Shown here: positions 7,624-16,933 of the stretch, one piece after another
How positions within the stretch are numbered: the first letter of the stretch is position 1
Layout of the letters: each line of letters opens with the position of its first letter
DNA from: Eubacterium sp. CAG:274
GTDB lineage: Bacteria > Bacillota > Clostridia > Lachnospirales > CAG-274
NCBI GenBank assembly: GCA_000432155.1
Contig: FR888497.1
Location: 19,404-83,403, forward strand
DNA length: 64,000 bases
Direction: 5' to 3'
Position numbers and translations under genes: made by a program
Notes under the pieces: generated by a model
Told to the model about the DNA's origin: nothing
The model's input: only the letters and a program-made list of their open reading frames with translations
Database searches by the model: none

Positions 7624-9663
7624 TTGAGAAGAAAAAGAAGCAGATATAATGCAAAAACTAGATTGCAAGAAATGACAAAAAAAGTAAGAGAAGAATTAAA
7701 CAATGATACTTCAACCTCGGAAGAGTCTAATATTCAAAATGAAATAGATGAAGATTTAGACAACAGTAAATTAGAAGATGAAAAAATTGATAAATTAGAT
7801 ATTCCTATTCCTGAACATAATGAAGAAAATCAGAATGTTGAAAAAGATATGAACGACTATATAGTCGGACATAGAGTTAAGAGAAGTAAGAAAAAAAGTA
7901 ATAAAAATTCAGAAACAAATGTAATTGAAGAAAATACAGAGGAAGAAAATAATACTAAAGGCTCTAAAAATGGTAAGAAAATTGCTATAACTTCTGCTGT
8001 TACCATCATTATTGCTGGTGTTGCATATTGTTCTGTAGCTTATGGGTATTATGGAAATAGACTTTTACCTAATACATATGTAAATGGTATAGACTATTCA
8101 AACGAAACTGCTGATAAATTTACAAATGAAATAAAGAAACAAATTGAAAATTATAGTCTTACAATAAAAAAAGGCGGAGAAACTATTGATACTATAAAAG
8201 GCTCTGATTTAGGTATTTCTTTAGCTAATGAGAGTGAAAAAGAAGTAGTGTCTTTAATAAAGAAACAGAATAAATTGCTATGGCCTTTAAGTTTTAAGAA
8301 TAAAACCAATTTGAATATTTCTGGTGTAGTAGTGGCAGATAGCAATAAATTAAATGAGATTTACACCAATTTAAAAGTTTTATCTATACCTGTAACAGCA
8401 GAATATCAAGATGCAAAAGTTTTGCTTAAAAATGGAAAGTTTGTTGTACAAGCTCCTATTCCATCTGATGAAATAGGTGATGAAAGATTAAAAAGTAATA
8501 TATTAAGCTGTGTGTCATCATTAACGCCAGAACTTAATCTTGATGATGGTAATTGTTATGTGCAAGGAGAAAGCAATACTGATACAGAGGCATTACAAAA
8601 AATATGTGATGAAGCAAATGCTAAATATCCAAACCTAAACATCAAGATTATGCTTGAGGGTAGTGACATTAATTTAGCAGAAGAGCTTGTTCCAGATGCT
8701 TTAGTTGTTTCGGATAATGGCTCAGTTAGTGTGACCTCTGATTCTATAGACAAGGCAATAGCTAAGGCTAAGGAAAAGTATTCTACTGTAGGAGAAACTG
8801 TTAAGTTTAAAACAGCTCATGGAGATACAGTAGAAGTTAGTGGTGGCGATTATGGCAATATAATGAAGGTAGACGGATTAAAAGCACTTCTTGAAAAGGG
8901 TATACTAAAAGGAGAAGGTGTAAACGCATCTGTGCCATACAAGTCAAATTGCCTTAATAATAATCCTAAAATAGAGGGAACATATGTAGAGGTAGATTTA
9001 ACAAACCAGTATTTATATATGTTTGTTAATGGCAAAAAGGTAGTTGAAACACCTGTTGTTACTGGAAAAGTTGGGGCTAGAGCAACTCCTCAAGGGGTAT
9101 ATATGCTGAAAAATAAAATTATGGATGTTCCTCTTGTTGGCGATAACTATGTAACTCCTGTTAAGTATTGGATGCCATTTAACGGTGGTATAGGTTTACA
9201 TGATGCAGTATGGCAAAGTGCTTTTGGTGGCGAAAGATATAAAACAAAAGGTTCTCATGGGTGCGTTAATTTACCTATGAGTAAGGCGAAAGAAATATAT
9301 GAAAATGCTACAGTAGGAATGCCGGTTGTATGTTATTATCATGATAAACTTTCTGGATTTGATGTAGTTAAATCCCCAGACCCTGTTATGTCTACTTACA
9401 GAGGTTTAACTGCAAATGAACAGAAGATGTTATCAGATATTAAACATGGTAAAAAGGCTCAAGGTGCAGTATACGACAGTAATGTTGGGGAAAATGCTAA
9501 AAAGTATGGAAATAAAGATGTTTCAAATGTTGAAAGCTTAAAGAAGGCTGTTACTAGCGAAAGCATAAGTGAATATGCACCAGAGGAGATTAATCCTGCT
9601 GAAAATGAAGGTGGAAACGATACAATAAAAGATAATGTTGCTACACCTGCAGGAATTGAATAA
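7624..9663 (+). CDS. L,D-transpeptidase with peptidoglycan-binding-like domain (paralogue 1)
   Basis: Makes 3-3 peptide cross-links or anchors molecules to peptidoglycan. It has a charged cytoplasmic N-terminus of about 115 residues, one membrane segment (IAITSAVTIIIAGVAYCSVA), an extracellular region with the PG_binding_4-like pattern (GSDLGIS...), and the C-terminal YkuD catalytic domain starting near YVEVDLTNQYLYMF. The active-site histidine is in GIGLHDA and the nucleophile is Cys in GSHGCVNLP. A polar tail of about 100 residues follows. I favour the TTG at 7624, 8 bases after GGTGGGGG; an ATG at 7606 would add six residues but lacks a ribosome binding site. A paralogue lies 29 bases downstream. 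Confidence 0.9.
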   Translation: MRRKRSRYNAKTRLQEMTKKVREELNNDTSTSEESNIQNEIDEDLDNSKLEDEKIDKLDIPIPEHNEENQNVEKDMNDYIVGHRVKRSKKKSNKNSETNVIEENTEEENNTKGSKNGKKIAITSAVTIIIAGVAYCSVAYGYYGNRLLPNTYVNGIDYSNETADKFTNEIKKQIENYSLTIKKGGETIDTIKGSDLGISLANESEKEVVSLIKKQNKLLWPLSFKNKTNLNISGVVVADSNKLNEIYTNLKVLSIPVTAEYQDAKVLLKNGKFVVQAPIPSDEIGDERLKSNILSCVSSLTPELNLDDGNCYVQGESNTDTEALQKICDEANAKYPNLNIKIMLEGSDINLAEELVPDALVVSDNGSVSVTSDSIDKAIAKAKEKYSTVGETVKFKTAHGDTVEVSGGDYGNIMKVDGLKALLEKGILKGEGVNASVPYKSNCLNNNPKIEGTYVEVDLTNQYLYMFVNGKKVVETPVVTGKVGARATPQGVYMLKNKIMDVPLVGDNYVTPVKYWMPFNGGIGLHDAVWQSAFGGERYKTKGSHGCVNLPMSKAKEIYENATVGMPVVCYYHDKLSGFDVVKSPDPVMSTYRGLTANEQKMLSDIKHGKKAQGAVYDSNVGENAKKYGNKDVSNVESLKKAVTSESISEYAPEEINPAENEGGNDTIKDNVATPAGIE

Positions 9664-9692
9664 ATTTTTTACTCCTGCAAAAGGAGAAAATT

Positions 9693-11420
9693 ATGCAAAA
9701 AAATATACAGAATGATGAAGATGATAAAATGAAAACAACTGATAATTCAAAAGTTGTAAGTGAAATGATTAAAGATATAATATCAGAAGATGAGTTACCT
9801 GATATAGAAAATACAAATGAAACTCATAAAAGAAAAACAAATGATGATGTTGTTAGCCATAGGAGAGCAAGAAGAAATAAATCCAAAAATAAACATACTA
9901 GAAAAGGGAAAAATAGAAAAACTAAGAAGAACAAGAAAAAAACAAACAAGAAATTAAAGAAATGGCTTAAAATTATAGGTATTACTTTAGCTATATTGTT
10001 AGTTGTCCTTGCAGTTGTTTATTTTGGTATTGCTTATATTTATTATAACAATAGGTTTTTAAATGGAACAGTTATAAATGGCTATGAGTGTTCTAATATG
10101 AAAGTTGAGGATGCTTTTAATAATATAGACAAAGATGTTAATTCTTTCAATTTGACAATATGCAAGGGAGAAAATGTCCTTGATGTTATTAAGGGTAGCG
10201 ATATAGGTATTAATACAGGAAATACTGATAATCAGATGAAAGAAATTTGTGATAAACAGAAAAAATATCTCTGGTTAAAATATTTTAAAGAAAAACAAGA
10301 GCCTATTACAACTAATGATATGGTTCAGTACGATGAAGAAAAATTTAATAACTGTATTACCAACTTGAAGTCTATGAATATGACACCAACTGTAGTAAGT
10401 CAAGATGCTAAACTTGATTTTTCAGGAAATAATTACAAGATTGTATCTGAAGTATATGGTGATGAGATTAATAAAGATGTTTTGAAAAAACTTATTATGC
10501 AAAATGTTCAATCTCTTAATCCACAAAACTATACTACAAAAATTGATGTAGCTACAAGTGACTGTTATATAAAGCCTAATATTACAAAGGACAATGAAAA
10601 GCTAGTCAATGCTTGTAATAAGGCAAATAGCATACTTAATAGTGCATTTTCTGTTAAGGTTATAAATAAGGTAGAAAATATTGATTCAGCTACTGTAAAA
10701 TCTTGGGTAAGTGTAGATAAAGATTTTAATGTCAATGTTGATGAAACAAAAATAGGAAACTATGTTGAAACATTAAATTCTAAATATACTACTTATGGCA
10801 AAGATAGAAAATTTAAAACAACTTATGGCGATGTTGTTACTGTTTCAAAGGGTGACTATGGCAGAAAATTAAATGCTACATCATTAAAAACAGATTTAAC
10901 AACAGCGGTAAAGAATGGAAAAAGTTCTACGGTAGTTGCTAAGTTTTCAAGAACTGATATGGGTTCTCTTGAAAATGATTTAGGAACAACATATGCAGAA
11001 ATTGATTTAACTAATCAAAGAATGTGGATGTACAAAGATGGTAAAGTTGTAGTAGCTACAGATGTGGTTACAGGTAAACCTGATGGAGAACATGATACAC
11101 CACAAGGAACTTATAAATTGAAGTATAAAGAAAAAAATGCTACTTTAAAAGGTGCTAATTATTCAACACCCGTTGCGTGGTGGATGCCGTTCAATGGAGA
11201 TATAGGTATGCACGATGCAACATGGCAACCTACATTTGGTGGAGATAGATATATAAAACATGGCTCTCATGGTTGTGTTAATTTACCTCTTGATAAAGCA
11301 GCATCAATATTTAATTATGCGGTTGTAAATATGCCGGTAGTTTGTTATTATCATGCAAAGACCGATAATCCAAATACTTCAACAGAAACAACAACTCAAG
11401 CTACAACAAAAGCTAGTTAA
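9693..11420 (+). CDS. L,D-transpeptidase with peptidoglycan-binding-like domain (paralogue 2)
   Basis: A second member of the same family, in tandem with the first and with the same architecture. It has a very basic Lys/Arg-rich cytoplasmic tail, one membrane segment (IIGITLAILLVVLAVVYFGI), PG_binding_4-like repeats (GSDIGIN), then the YkuD domain with GIGMHDA and the catalytic GSHGCVNLP. It ends with a short Thr/Ser tail instead of the long one of its neighbour. The start follows AAAGGAG by eight bases. The two copies are clearly diverged, so the duplication is not recent. They are probably cotranscribed, and no terminator is evident between them or before the purH leader. Length 575 residues. 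Confidence 0.9.
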   Translation: MQKNIQNDEDDKMKTTDNSKVVSEMIKDIISEDELPDIENTNETHKRKTNDDVVSHRRARRNKSKNKHTRKGKNRKTKKNKKKTNKKLKKWLKIIGITLAILLVVLAVVYFGIAYIYYNNRFLNGTVINGYECSNMKVEDAFNNIDKDVNSFNLTICKGENVLDVIKGSDIGINTGNTDNQMKEICDKQKKYLWLKYFKEKQEPITTNDMVQYDEEKFNNCITNLKSMNMTPTVVSQDAKLDFSGNNYKIVSEVYGDEINKDVLKKLIMQNVQSLNPQNYTTKIDVATSDCYIKPNITKDNEKLVNACNKANSILNSAFSVKVINKVENIDSATVKSWVSVDKDFNVNVDETKIGNYVETLNSKYTTYGKDRKFKTTYGDVVTVSKGDYGRKLNATSLKTDLTTAVKNGKSSTVVAKFSRTDMGSLENDLGTTYAEIDLTNQRMWMYKDGKVVVATDVVTGKPDGEHDTPQGTYKLKYKEKNATLKGANYSTPVAWWMPFNGDIGMHDATWQPTFGGDRYIKHGSHGCVNLPLDKAASIFNYAVVNMPVVCYYHAKTDNPNTSTETTTQATTKAS

Positions 11421-11453
11421 AAAATGTAGTGAAAAATTTAGATAGTTTTACTA

Positions 11454-11482
11454 TTGACAAAATTATGTTTAATTGTTAATAT
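11454..11482 (+). promoter_or_regulatory. Promoter of the purH riboswitch transcript
   Basis: TTGACA (11454-11459), a 17-base spacer and TATAAT-like TAATAT (11477-11482), just upstream of the riboswitch. Confidence 0.75.
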
Positions 11483-11489
11483 TATGACA

Positions 11490-11600
11490 TAAGGTTTTGC
11501 ATAACTGACGGAGTGTGGATAACCACAAGGGAGTGCAAAATGTCGATGCCGACCGTCTGGGCAGATAAAATTTTGCTCGGATGGTGGGCATTTTTTATCT
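11490..11600 (+). promoter_or_regulatory. ZTP (pfl) riboswitch with expression-platform terminator
   Basis: The leader has the ZTP/ZMP aptamer layout. P1 is TTTTGCA (11495-11501) with TGCAAAA (11534-11540), the inner hairpin is TGTGG/CCACA, and the conserved 3' block CCGTCTGGGCA starts at 11553. GACGG (11507-11511) can pair with CCGTC (11553-11557) as the family pseudoknot. The 3' block also forms the 5' arm of a 16-bp terminator stem (11549-11564 with 11575-11590) followed by six T, so ligand binding should prevent termination. ZTP and ZMP accumulate when 10-formyl-tetrahydrofolate is short, and the PurH transformylase step consumes ZMP, which fits the gene controlled. Confidence 0.9.
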
Positions 11601-11639
11601 TTATAACTATTTTTCTTACTTATAAGGAGGAATTAACAA

Positions 11640-13199
11640 ATGGTAAAAAGAGCTTTAATTAGTGTTTCTGACAAAACAGGTATTGTAGAATTTGCTCAGA
11701 AATTAAATGACCTCGGTGTTAGCATTATTTCAACAGGTGGTACTTTTAAGGTACTTAAAGAAGCAGGTATTCCTGTAATCAATATCTCTGATGTTACAGG
11801 TTTCCCAGAATGTCTTGATGGTAGAGTAAAGACTTTACACCCAAATATTCATGCAGGTCTTCTTGCTATGAGAAGTAACCCAGAACATATGAAACAGGTA
11901 GAAGAATTAAATGTTGAATTAATAGATATGGTTGTTGTAAACCTTTATCCATTTAAGCAGACAATTATGAAGCCTGATGTAACTCTTGCAGATGCTATTG
12001 AAAACATTGATATTGGTGGACCTACAATGCTTAGAGCAGCAGCAAAGAACTATCAGGATGTAAGTGTTGTTATTGACCCAACAGATTATGAACAGGTTCT
12101 TTCTGAAATTAAGGAAACAGGAGCAGTTTCTGTTAAGACTAATTTCTACCTTGCAGCAAAGGTATTTAACCATACTGCTTATTATGATACAATGATTGCT
12201 AATTATTTAAGAGATAAAGCTGGTTTACCAAAGTATCCTGATACAATTAGTATGACATTTGAAAAAGTCCAGGATATGAGATATGGTGAAAATCCTCATC
12301 AGTCAGCTGCTTTCTATAAGGAAGTTGGTAATAGTGACGGTATGCTTTCTGGTATTGAACAGTTACATGGTAAGGAACTTTCTTTCAATAACATTAATGA
12401 CTTACATGGTGCACTTGAATTATTAAAGGAATTTGATGAAGAACCTACAGTAGTAGCTTGTAAGCATTCTAATCCTTGTGGTGTTGCAAGTGGTAAAGAT
12501 ATTCACGAAGCATATGTTAGAGCATACAATACAGACCCAGTTTCTATTTTTGGTGGTATTTTATGTGCTAATAGAAAAATTGATAAGGCTACAGCTGAAG
12601 AAATTAGCAAGATTTTCCTTGAAATTGTACTTGCTCCAGATTTTGATGATGATGCCTTAGAAGTTCTTGAACAGAAGAAAAATATTAGACTTCTTAAACT
12701 TAAAGATGTTATGAAGAAACAGCCTGAAACAGCTTATGATGTTAAGAAGGTAAGTGGTGGTATTCTTATTCAGGATATTGACAGCAAGCTTCTTGGCGAT
12801 GAATTAAAGGTTGTTACAGATAGAAAGCCAACAGAAAAGGAAATGGAAGATTTACTTTTCACTTGGAAGGTTGTTAAATTTACTAAGAGTAATGGTATTG
12901 CTATTGGTAAGGATAAGCAGTCTGTAGGTATTGGACCAGGTCAGGTTAATAGAATTTGGGCAACAGAACAGGCTATTGACCATGGTACAAAACAGCTTGG
13001 AGCAGATGTTGTTAAGGGTGCTGTTCTTGCTAGTGATGCTTTCTTCCCATTTGATGACTGCGTAGAGGCTGCTCATAAGGCTGGTATTACAGCTATTATT
13101 CAGCCAGGTGGTTCAAAGAGAGACCAGGATAGTATTGATGCTTGTAATAAGTATGGTATTGCTATGGTATTTACAGGTATGCGTCACTTCAGACACTAA
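11640..13199 (+). CDS. purH: Bifunctional AICAR formyltransferase / IMP cyclohydrolase
   Basis: Catalyses the last two steps of purine synthesis: formylation of AICAR (ZMP) with 10-formyl-tetrahydrofolate, then ring closure to IMP. The N-terminal cyclohydrolase (MGS-like) domain begins VKRALISVSDKTGI with ISTGG and the conserved GRVKTLHP. The transformylase domain carries the catalytic Lys-His in ACKHSNPCG, and the C-terminus has the conserved DAFFPFDD and the ending GMRHFRH. Length 519 residues is standard. It is monocistronic here, with the ZTP riboswitch upstream and a terminator downstream. The ribosome binding site is AAGGAGGA, 9 bases from the ATG. Confidence 0.97.
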   Translation: MVKRALISVSDKTGIVEFAQKLNDLGVSIISTGGTFKVLKEAGIPVINISDVTGFPECLDGRVKTLHPNIHAGLLAMRSNPEHMKQVEELNVELIDMVVVNLYPFKQTIMKPDVTLADAIENIDIGGPTMLRAAAKNYQDVSVVIDPTDYEQVLSEIKETGAVSVKTNFYLAAKVFNHTAYYDTMIANYLRDKAGLPKYPDTISMTFEKVQDMRYGENPHQSAAFYKEVGNSDGMLSGIEQLHGKELSFNNINDLHGALELLKEFDEEPTVVACKHSNPCGVASGKDIHEAYVRAYNTDPVSIFGGILCANRKIDKATAEEISKIFLEIVLAPDFDDDALEVLEQKKNIRLLKLKDVMKKQPETAYDVKKVSGGILIQDIDSKLLGDELKVVTDRKPTEKEMEDLLFTWKVVKFTKSNGIAIGKDKQSVGIGPGQVNRIWATEQAIDHGTKQLGADVVKGAVLASDAFFPFDDCVEAAHKAGITAIIQPGGSKRDQDSIDACNKYGIAMVFTGMRHFRH

Positions 13200-13216
13200 A
13201 ATATTTTTTATTAAAG

Positions 13217-13248
13217 GGACACAGAAGATTTTTCTCTGTGTTCTTTTT
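13217..13248 (+). terminator. Terminator of purH
   Basis: Stem GGACACAGA / TCTGTGTTC (9 bp, one G-U) followed by TTTTT. Confidence 0.85.
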
Positions 13249-13299
13249 ATGCCAAAAAGCTATATAAAATAAATAGCACTAGCATTTTAGCGTTTTATT

Positions 13300-13308
13300 T
13301 GATATAAT
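13300..13308 (+). promoter_or_regulatory. Extended -10 promoter before smc
   Basis: TGATATAAT, an extended -10 element, lies 43 bases before the smc start. The -35 region is poor (TAGCAT at 17 bases), as is common with extended -10 promoters. Confidence 0.55.
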
Positions 13309-13350
13309 TAACGGGTATTGTTGTTATAAAATAAGTAAGGATGTTTTGAT

Positions 13351-16300
13351 ATGTATCTTAAAAGTTTGGAGCTACAAGGCTTTAAATCGTTTCCAGAAAA
13401 AATAAAATTGGATTTTAATAAGGGCATAACAGCTGTAGTAGGACCTAACGGTAGTGGCAAAAGCAATATTGCGGATGCTGTGCGTTGGGTATTGGGCGAA
13501 AAGAGTGCCAAAAGTCTTCGTGGAAACAAAATGGAAGATATTATATTTAACGGTACTGAAAATAGAAAGCCATTAAGTTTTGCAGAAGTATCTATGATTA
13601 TGGATAACTCGGATAAAAAACTTAATTTGGATTATCCGGAGGTAACGGTTACAAGGCGTGTGTACCGTTCAGGAGAAAGCGACTACCTTTTAAACGGAAC
13701 AAAGTGTAGGGCTAAGGATATTTTGGAGCTTTTTATGGATACTGGCGTAGGTAAAGAGGGTTATTCTATAATAGGACAGGGTAGAATAGACGAAATTTTA
13801 TCTAATAAGTCAGAAGACAGAAGAATGTTGTTTGAAGAGGCTGCTGGTATTGTTAAATATAGAACAAGAAGTTTTGAAGCAAGTAATAAACTTGCTAAGG
13901 AAAGAGAAAATCTTGTAAGAGTTAATGATATAATTGCTACATTAGAAACACAGGTAGGTCCTCTTGAAGTACAGGCAGAAAAGGCTAAAAAATTTATATC
14001 ACTTTCTAACAAATTAAAAACTGTAGAAGTAAACAGATTTGTAATTGAAGCAGATAGATTTGAAAATGATATTAAAGAAGTAGAAAAGAGTATATCTCAA
14101 TTAGGTAATGATGTATTAAGAGAACGCAGACAGGAAGAAGTTCTACAGAAAAAGAGAACTTCGTTGAAAGATGATTTATCTAATGTAGATTTACAATATG
14201 AAGAAAATAGCAATTCTATAGGAGAAAAGCGTTCACAAGTTGAACAAAAGGAAAACGACATTAAAATGTGTGAGTCAGAAATACAGCATTTTAATGAAAA
14301 TATAGAAAGATTAAATAAAAGCATAGACCAAAACAAAAAAGCTATTGAAGATAAGAATAATGAGTCTGATGCTTTAGATGCAAAAATAGTTGCAAAAACT
14401 CTTGAGGCAGAAAGAAAAAAGAAAAGCTACGAAGAAAAGAAAAGTGCTTATACAGACTTGGAAACAAAGGTAACAGAATCAGAAGAATTGTTTAACAGAT
14501 TTAATTCTGATATTAGAGATAAGATGAATAGGTCTGCTGATATTTCAAGCGAAATAAGTAAAATAAATGCAAAACTTTCTCAGCTTAAAGATAGAAAAAA
14601 TACAGTTTCAGAAGATATTTCAGTTTTAAATGGACAGTTAAAGGAAAAAGAAATAGCTTTAGCTGTTGAAGAGCAAAAAATTACTCGTATTGACAATGAA
14701 ATTGAAAAGATTAGTAATAATATAGAAAATGATAATGTAACACTTTCTGAATTAAGCGGTAAAATTAATGAAACTAAGAAGAAACAACTTGATATGACTA
14801 AGTCTATTCAGGATAAACAGTCAAGATTGAGAATTTTATCAGAATTGGAAAATAGTTACGAGGGTTACTACGGTGGTGTAAAGGCTGTTCTTTCACAAAG
14901 AGATAAGAAAATAAGTGGTTTTGAGGGTATTTGTGGAGCAGTAGGCGAACTTATTACTCTTGATAAAAAGTATGAAACAGCTATTGAAATTGCTTTAGGT
15001 GGAGCAGTACAGAATATAGTTGCAAAAAATGAAAATGATGTTAAAAAAGCTATTAGTTATTTGAAAACAAATAATAAAGGGCGAGCAACATTTTTACCTA
15101 TGACAGCTATTAAACCTAAAACTATAAACAACAAGACAGACATTCTTAAAAATACAGGTGTAATAGGAATTGCCAAGGAACTTATTTCCTATGATGTACA
15201 GTATGAAAATATTATGTCTTCGTTACTTGAAAGGGTAATTATTGTCGATACTATTGACAATGGTATTGCACTTTCAAAAAAGACAAATTATAGCTACAAG
15301 GTTGTAACTCTTGACGGGGAACTTTTTAATGTTGGTGGTTCAATGACTGGTGGTTCAATCAGTAAAAGAAGTACAGGCATTTTTTCAAGAGGTAGAGAAA
15401 TAGGCGAGCTTCGTGAAAATTTAAAAGTTCTTGTTTCGGAATATAATGAGTTAAATAGTGAATTAGACTCTATGAATAATAGTATTACTGAGTCTAACGA
15501 TAACTTAAAAAAATCTAACGAAATGTTACAGAGTTTACATATTAACAGAGCCCGTTCAGTTGCTGAAGTAACAAAATCTAAAGAATATGTTGATGATTAT
15601 AAAAAGCGAATAGAATATTCAGATGTTGAATCTGAAAAACTTGAGTCGACAATTTTGGAAGACGAAAAACAGGTAAAGCAATATGAAAATGATTTAGAGG
15701 CTATAACAGACGAAATTAATAGTGTAAACGAAAAAATACAAGAATATCAAAGTAAAATACAAGAAAACAGAGATATTAGAGAAAGCAGTATTAGAGAAAT
15801 TAATGATTTAAAATTAGATATAAACCAAATAAATAATGAAATCTATAACTTTAACTATAACAAAAAGAGAATAGAAACAGAAGTTATGGAATTAAATACA
15901 GGAATTGAAAACTTTAAATCAGAAATTTTAGACTATGAAAATCAAATTGCCAATAAAGAAAAAAATAAACAATCTATATTTGAAAACACAGAGCAATTAA
16001 AAGAAGAATATAGCAAGTTTATAAAAATGCAAGAGGAACTTATTAATTATAAAAATGAAGTTAATAAGAATCTTGATGAGTTGGAAAAATCAATACAAAG
16101 ACAGACAGAAACTAAAAATGCTATAGAAAAACAGCTTTCAAGATTTGAAATCAAAAAAGAACAACTTGAAAATGAAAGAAAAAATCTTTATAACAATATG
16201 TGGGAAGAATATGAGATAACATATGTTGTTGCAAAGAATTATGAAAGATTGGATATGAGTTCAGAAGATTTAGTCAAGGAAGAAAGAAATTTGAAAAATC

Positions 16301-16932
16301 AAATGAAAGCCCTTGGCAATGTTAATATGAATGCTGTTGAAGAATATGCAGAAGTAAGTGAAAAATATCAATTCCTTATTAAAAACAGGGATGATATTAA
16401 ACAGTCAGAAGAAAAACTTATAGGCATTATTGAACAGCTTAATGTGTTGATGGAAGAACAGTTTAGGGAACAATTTAAGGTAATTAGTGATAACTTTGCC
16501 GAAACATTTAAAGAAATGTTTGGCGGAGGCGAAGCGTCACTTAAATTAAGTAATGACCAAGATATTTTGAATTGCGGTATAGATATTATTGTTCAGCCAC
16601 CAGGAAAAACTTTACAGAATATGATGCTTTTATCAGGTGGAGAAAAGGCACTTACTGCCATTTCACTATTGTTTGCGATATTGAAAATGAAGCCATCGCC
16701 TTTCTGTATATTAGATGAAATAGAGGCAGCATTAGACGATGCAAATGTAAATAGATATGCAGACTATTTAAAGAACTTTGTTGATGATACACAGTTTATA
16801 GTTATTACCCATAGAAAGGGTACAATGGAGGCTGCTGATATTCTATACGGCGTTACAATGCAGGAAAAGGGTATTTCAAAACTTGTTTCTGTTAAATTTG
16901 ATGAAAATTATAATTTAGATAAGGAGGCTTAA
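13351..16932 (+). CDS. smc: Chromosome partition protein SMC
   Basis: The large ATPase that folds and segregates the chromosome together with ScpA and ScpB. The N-terminal head has Walker A GPNGSGKSN and the conserved GEKSAKSLRG. A first coiled coil leads to the hinge (residues about 500-640, GICGAVGELI...GGSMTGGSI), then a second coiled coil. The C-terminal head has the signature LSGGEKALTA, Walker B FCILDEIEAALDDANV and a switch histidine in VITHRKGTM. Length 1193 residues is normal. The start ATG at 13351 has TAAGGATG as a weak ribosome binding site, and the protein begins with the canonical MYLKSLELQGFKSF. ftsY follows after one base, the conserved smc-ftsY pairing of Firmicutes. Confidence 0.97.
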   Translation: MYLKSLELQGFKSFPEKIKLDFNKGITAVVGPNGSGKSNIADAVRWVLGEKSAKSLRGNKMEDIIFNGTENRKPLSFAEVSMIMDNSDKKLNLDYPEVTVTRRVYRSGESDYLLNGTKCRAKDILELFMDTGVGKEGYSIIGQGRIDEILSNKSEDRRMLFEEAAGIVKYRTRSFEASNKLAKERENLVRVNDIIATLETQVGPLEVQAEKAKKFISLSNKLKTVEVNRFVIEADRFENDIKEVEKSISQLGNDVLRERRQEEVLQKKRTSLKDDLSNVDLQYEENSNSIGEKRSQVEQKENDIKMCESEIQHFNENIERLNKSIDQNKKAIEDKNNESDALDAKIVAKTLEAERKKKSYEEKKSAYTDLETKVTESEELFNRFNSDIRDKMNRSADISSEISKINAKLSQLKDRKNTVSEDISVLNGQLKEKEIALAVEEQKITRIDNEIEKISNNIENDNVTLSELSGKINETKKKQLDMTKSIQDKQSRLRILSELENSYEGYYGGVKAVLSQRDKKISGFEGICGAVGELITLDKKYETAIEIALGGAVQNIVAKNENDVKKAISYLKTNNKGRATFLPMTAIKPKTINNKTDILKNTGVIGIAKELISYDVQYENIMSSLLERVIIVDTIDNGIALSKKTNYSYKVVTLDGELFNVGGSMTGGSISKRSTGIFSRGREIGELRENLKVLVSEYNELNSELDSMNNSITESNDNLKKSNEMLQSLHINRARSVAEVTKSKEYVDDYKKRIEYSDVESEKLESTILEDEKQVKQYENDLEAITDEINSVNEKIQEYQSKIQENRDIRESSIREINDLKLDINQINNEIYNFNYNKKRIETEVMELNTGIENFKSEILDYENQIANKEKNKQSIFENTEQLKEEYSKFIKMQEELINYKNEVNKNLDELEKSIQRQTETKNAIEKQLSRFEIKKEQLENERKNLYNNMWEEYEITYVVAKNYERLDMSSEDLVKEERNLKNQMKALGNVNMNAVEEYAEVSEKYQFLIKNRDDIKQSEEKLIGIIEQLNVLMEEQFREQFKVISDNFAETFKEMFGGGEASLKLSNDQDILNCGIDIIVQPPGKTLQNMMLLSGGEKALTAISLLFAILKMKPSPFCILDEIEAALDDANVNRYADYLKNFVDDTQFIVITHRKGTMEAADILYGVTMQEKGISKLVSVKFDENYNLDKEA

Positions 16933-16933
16933 A

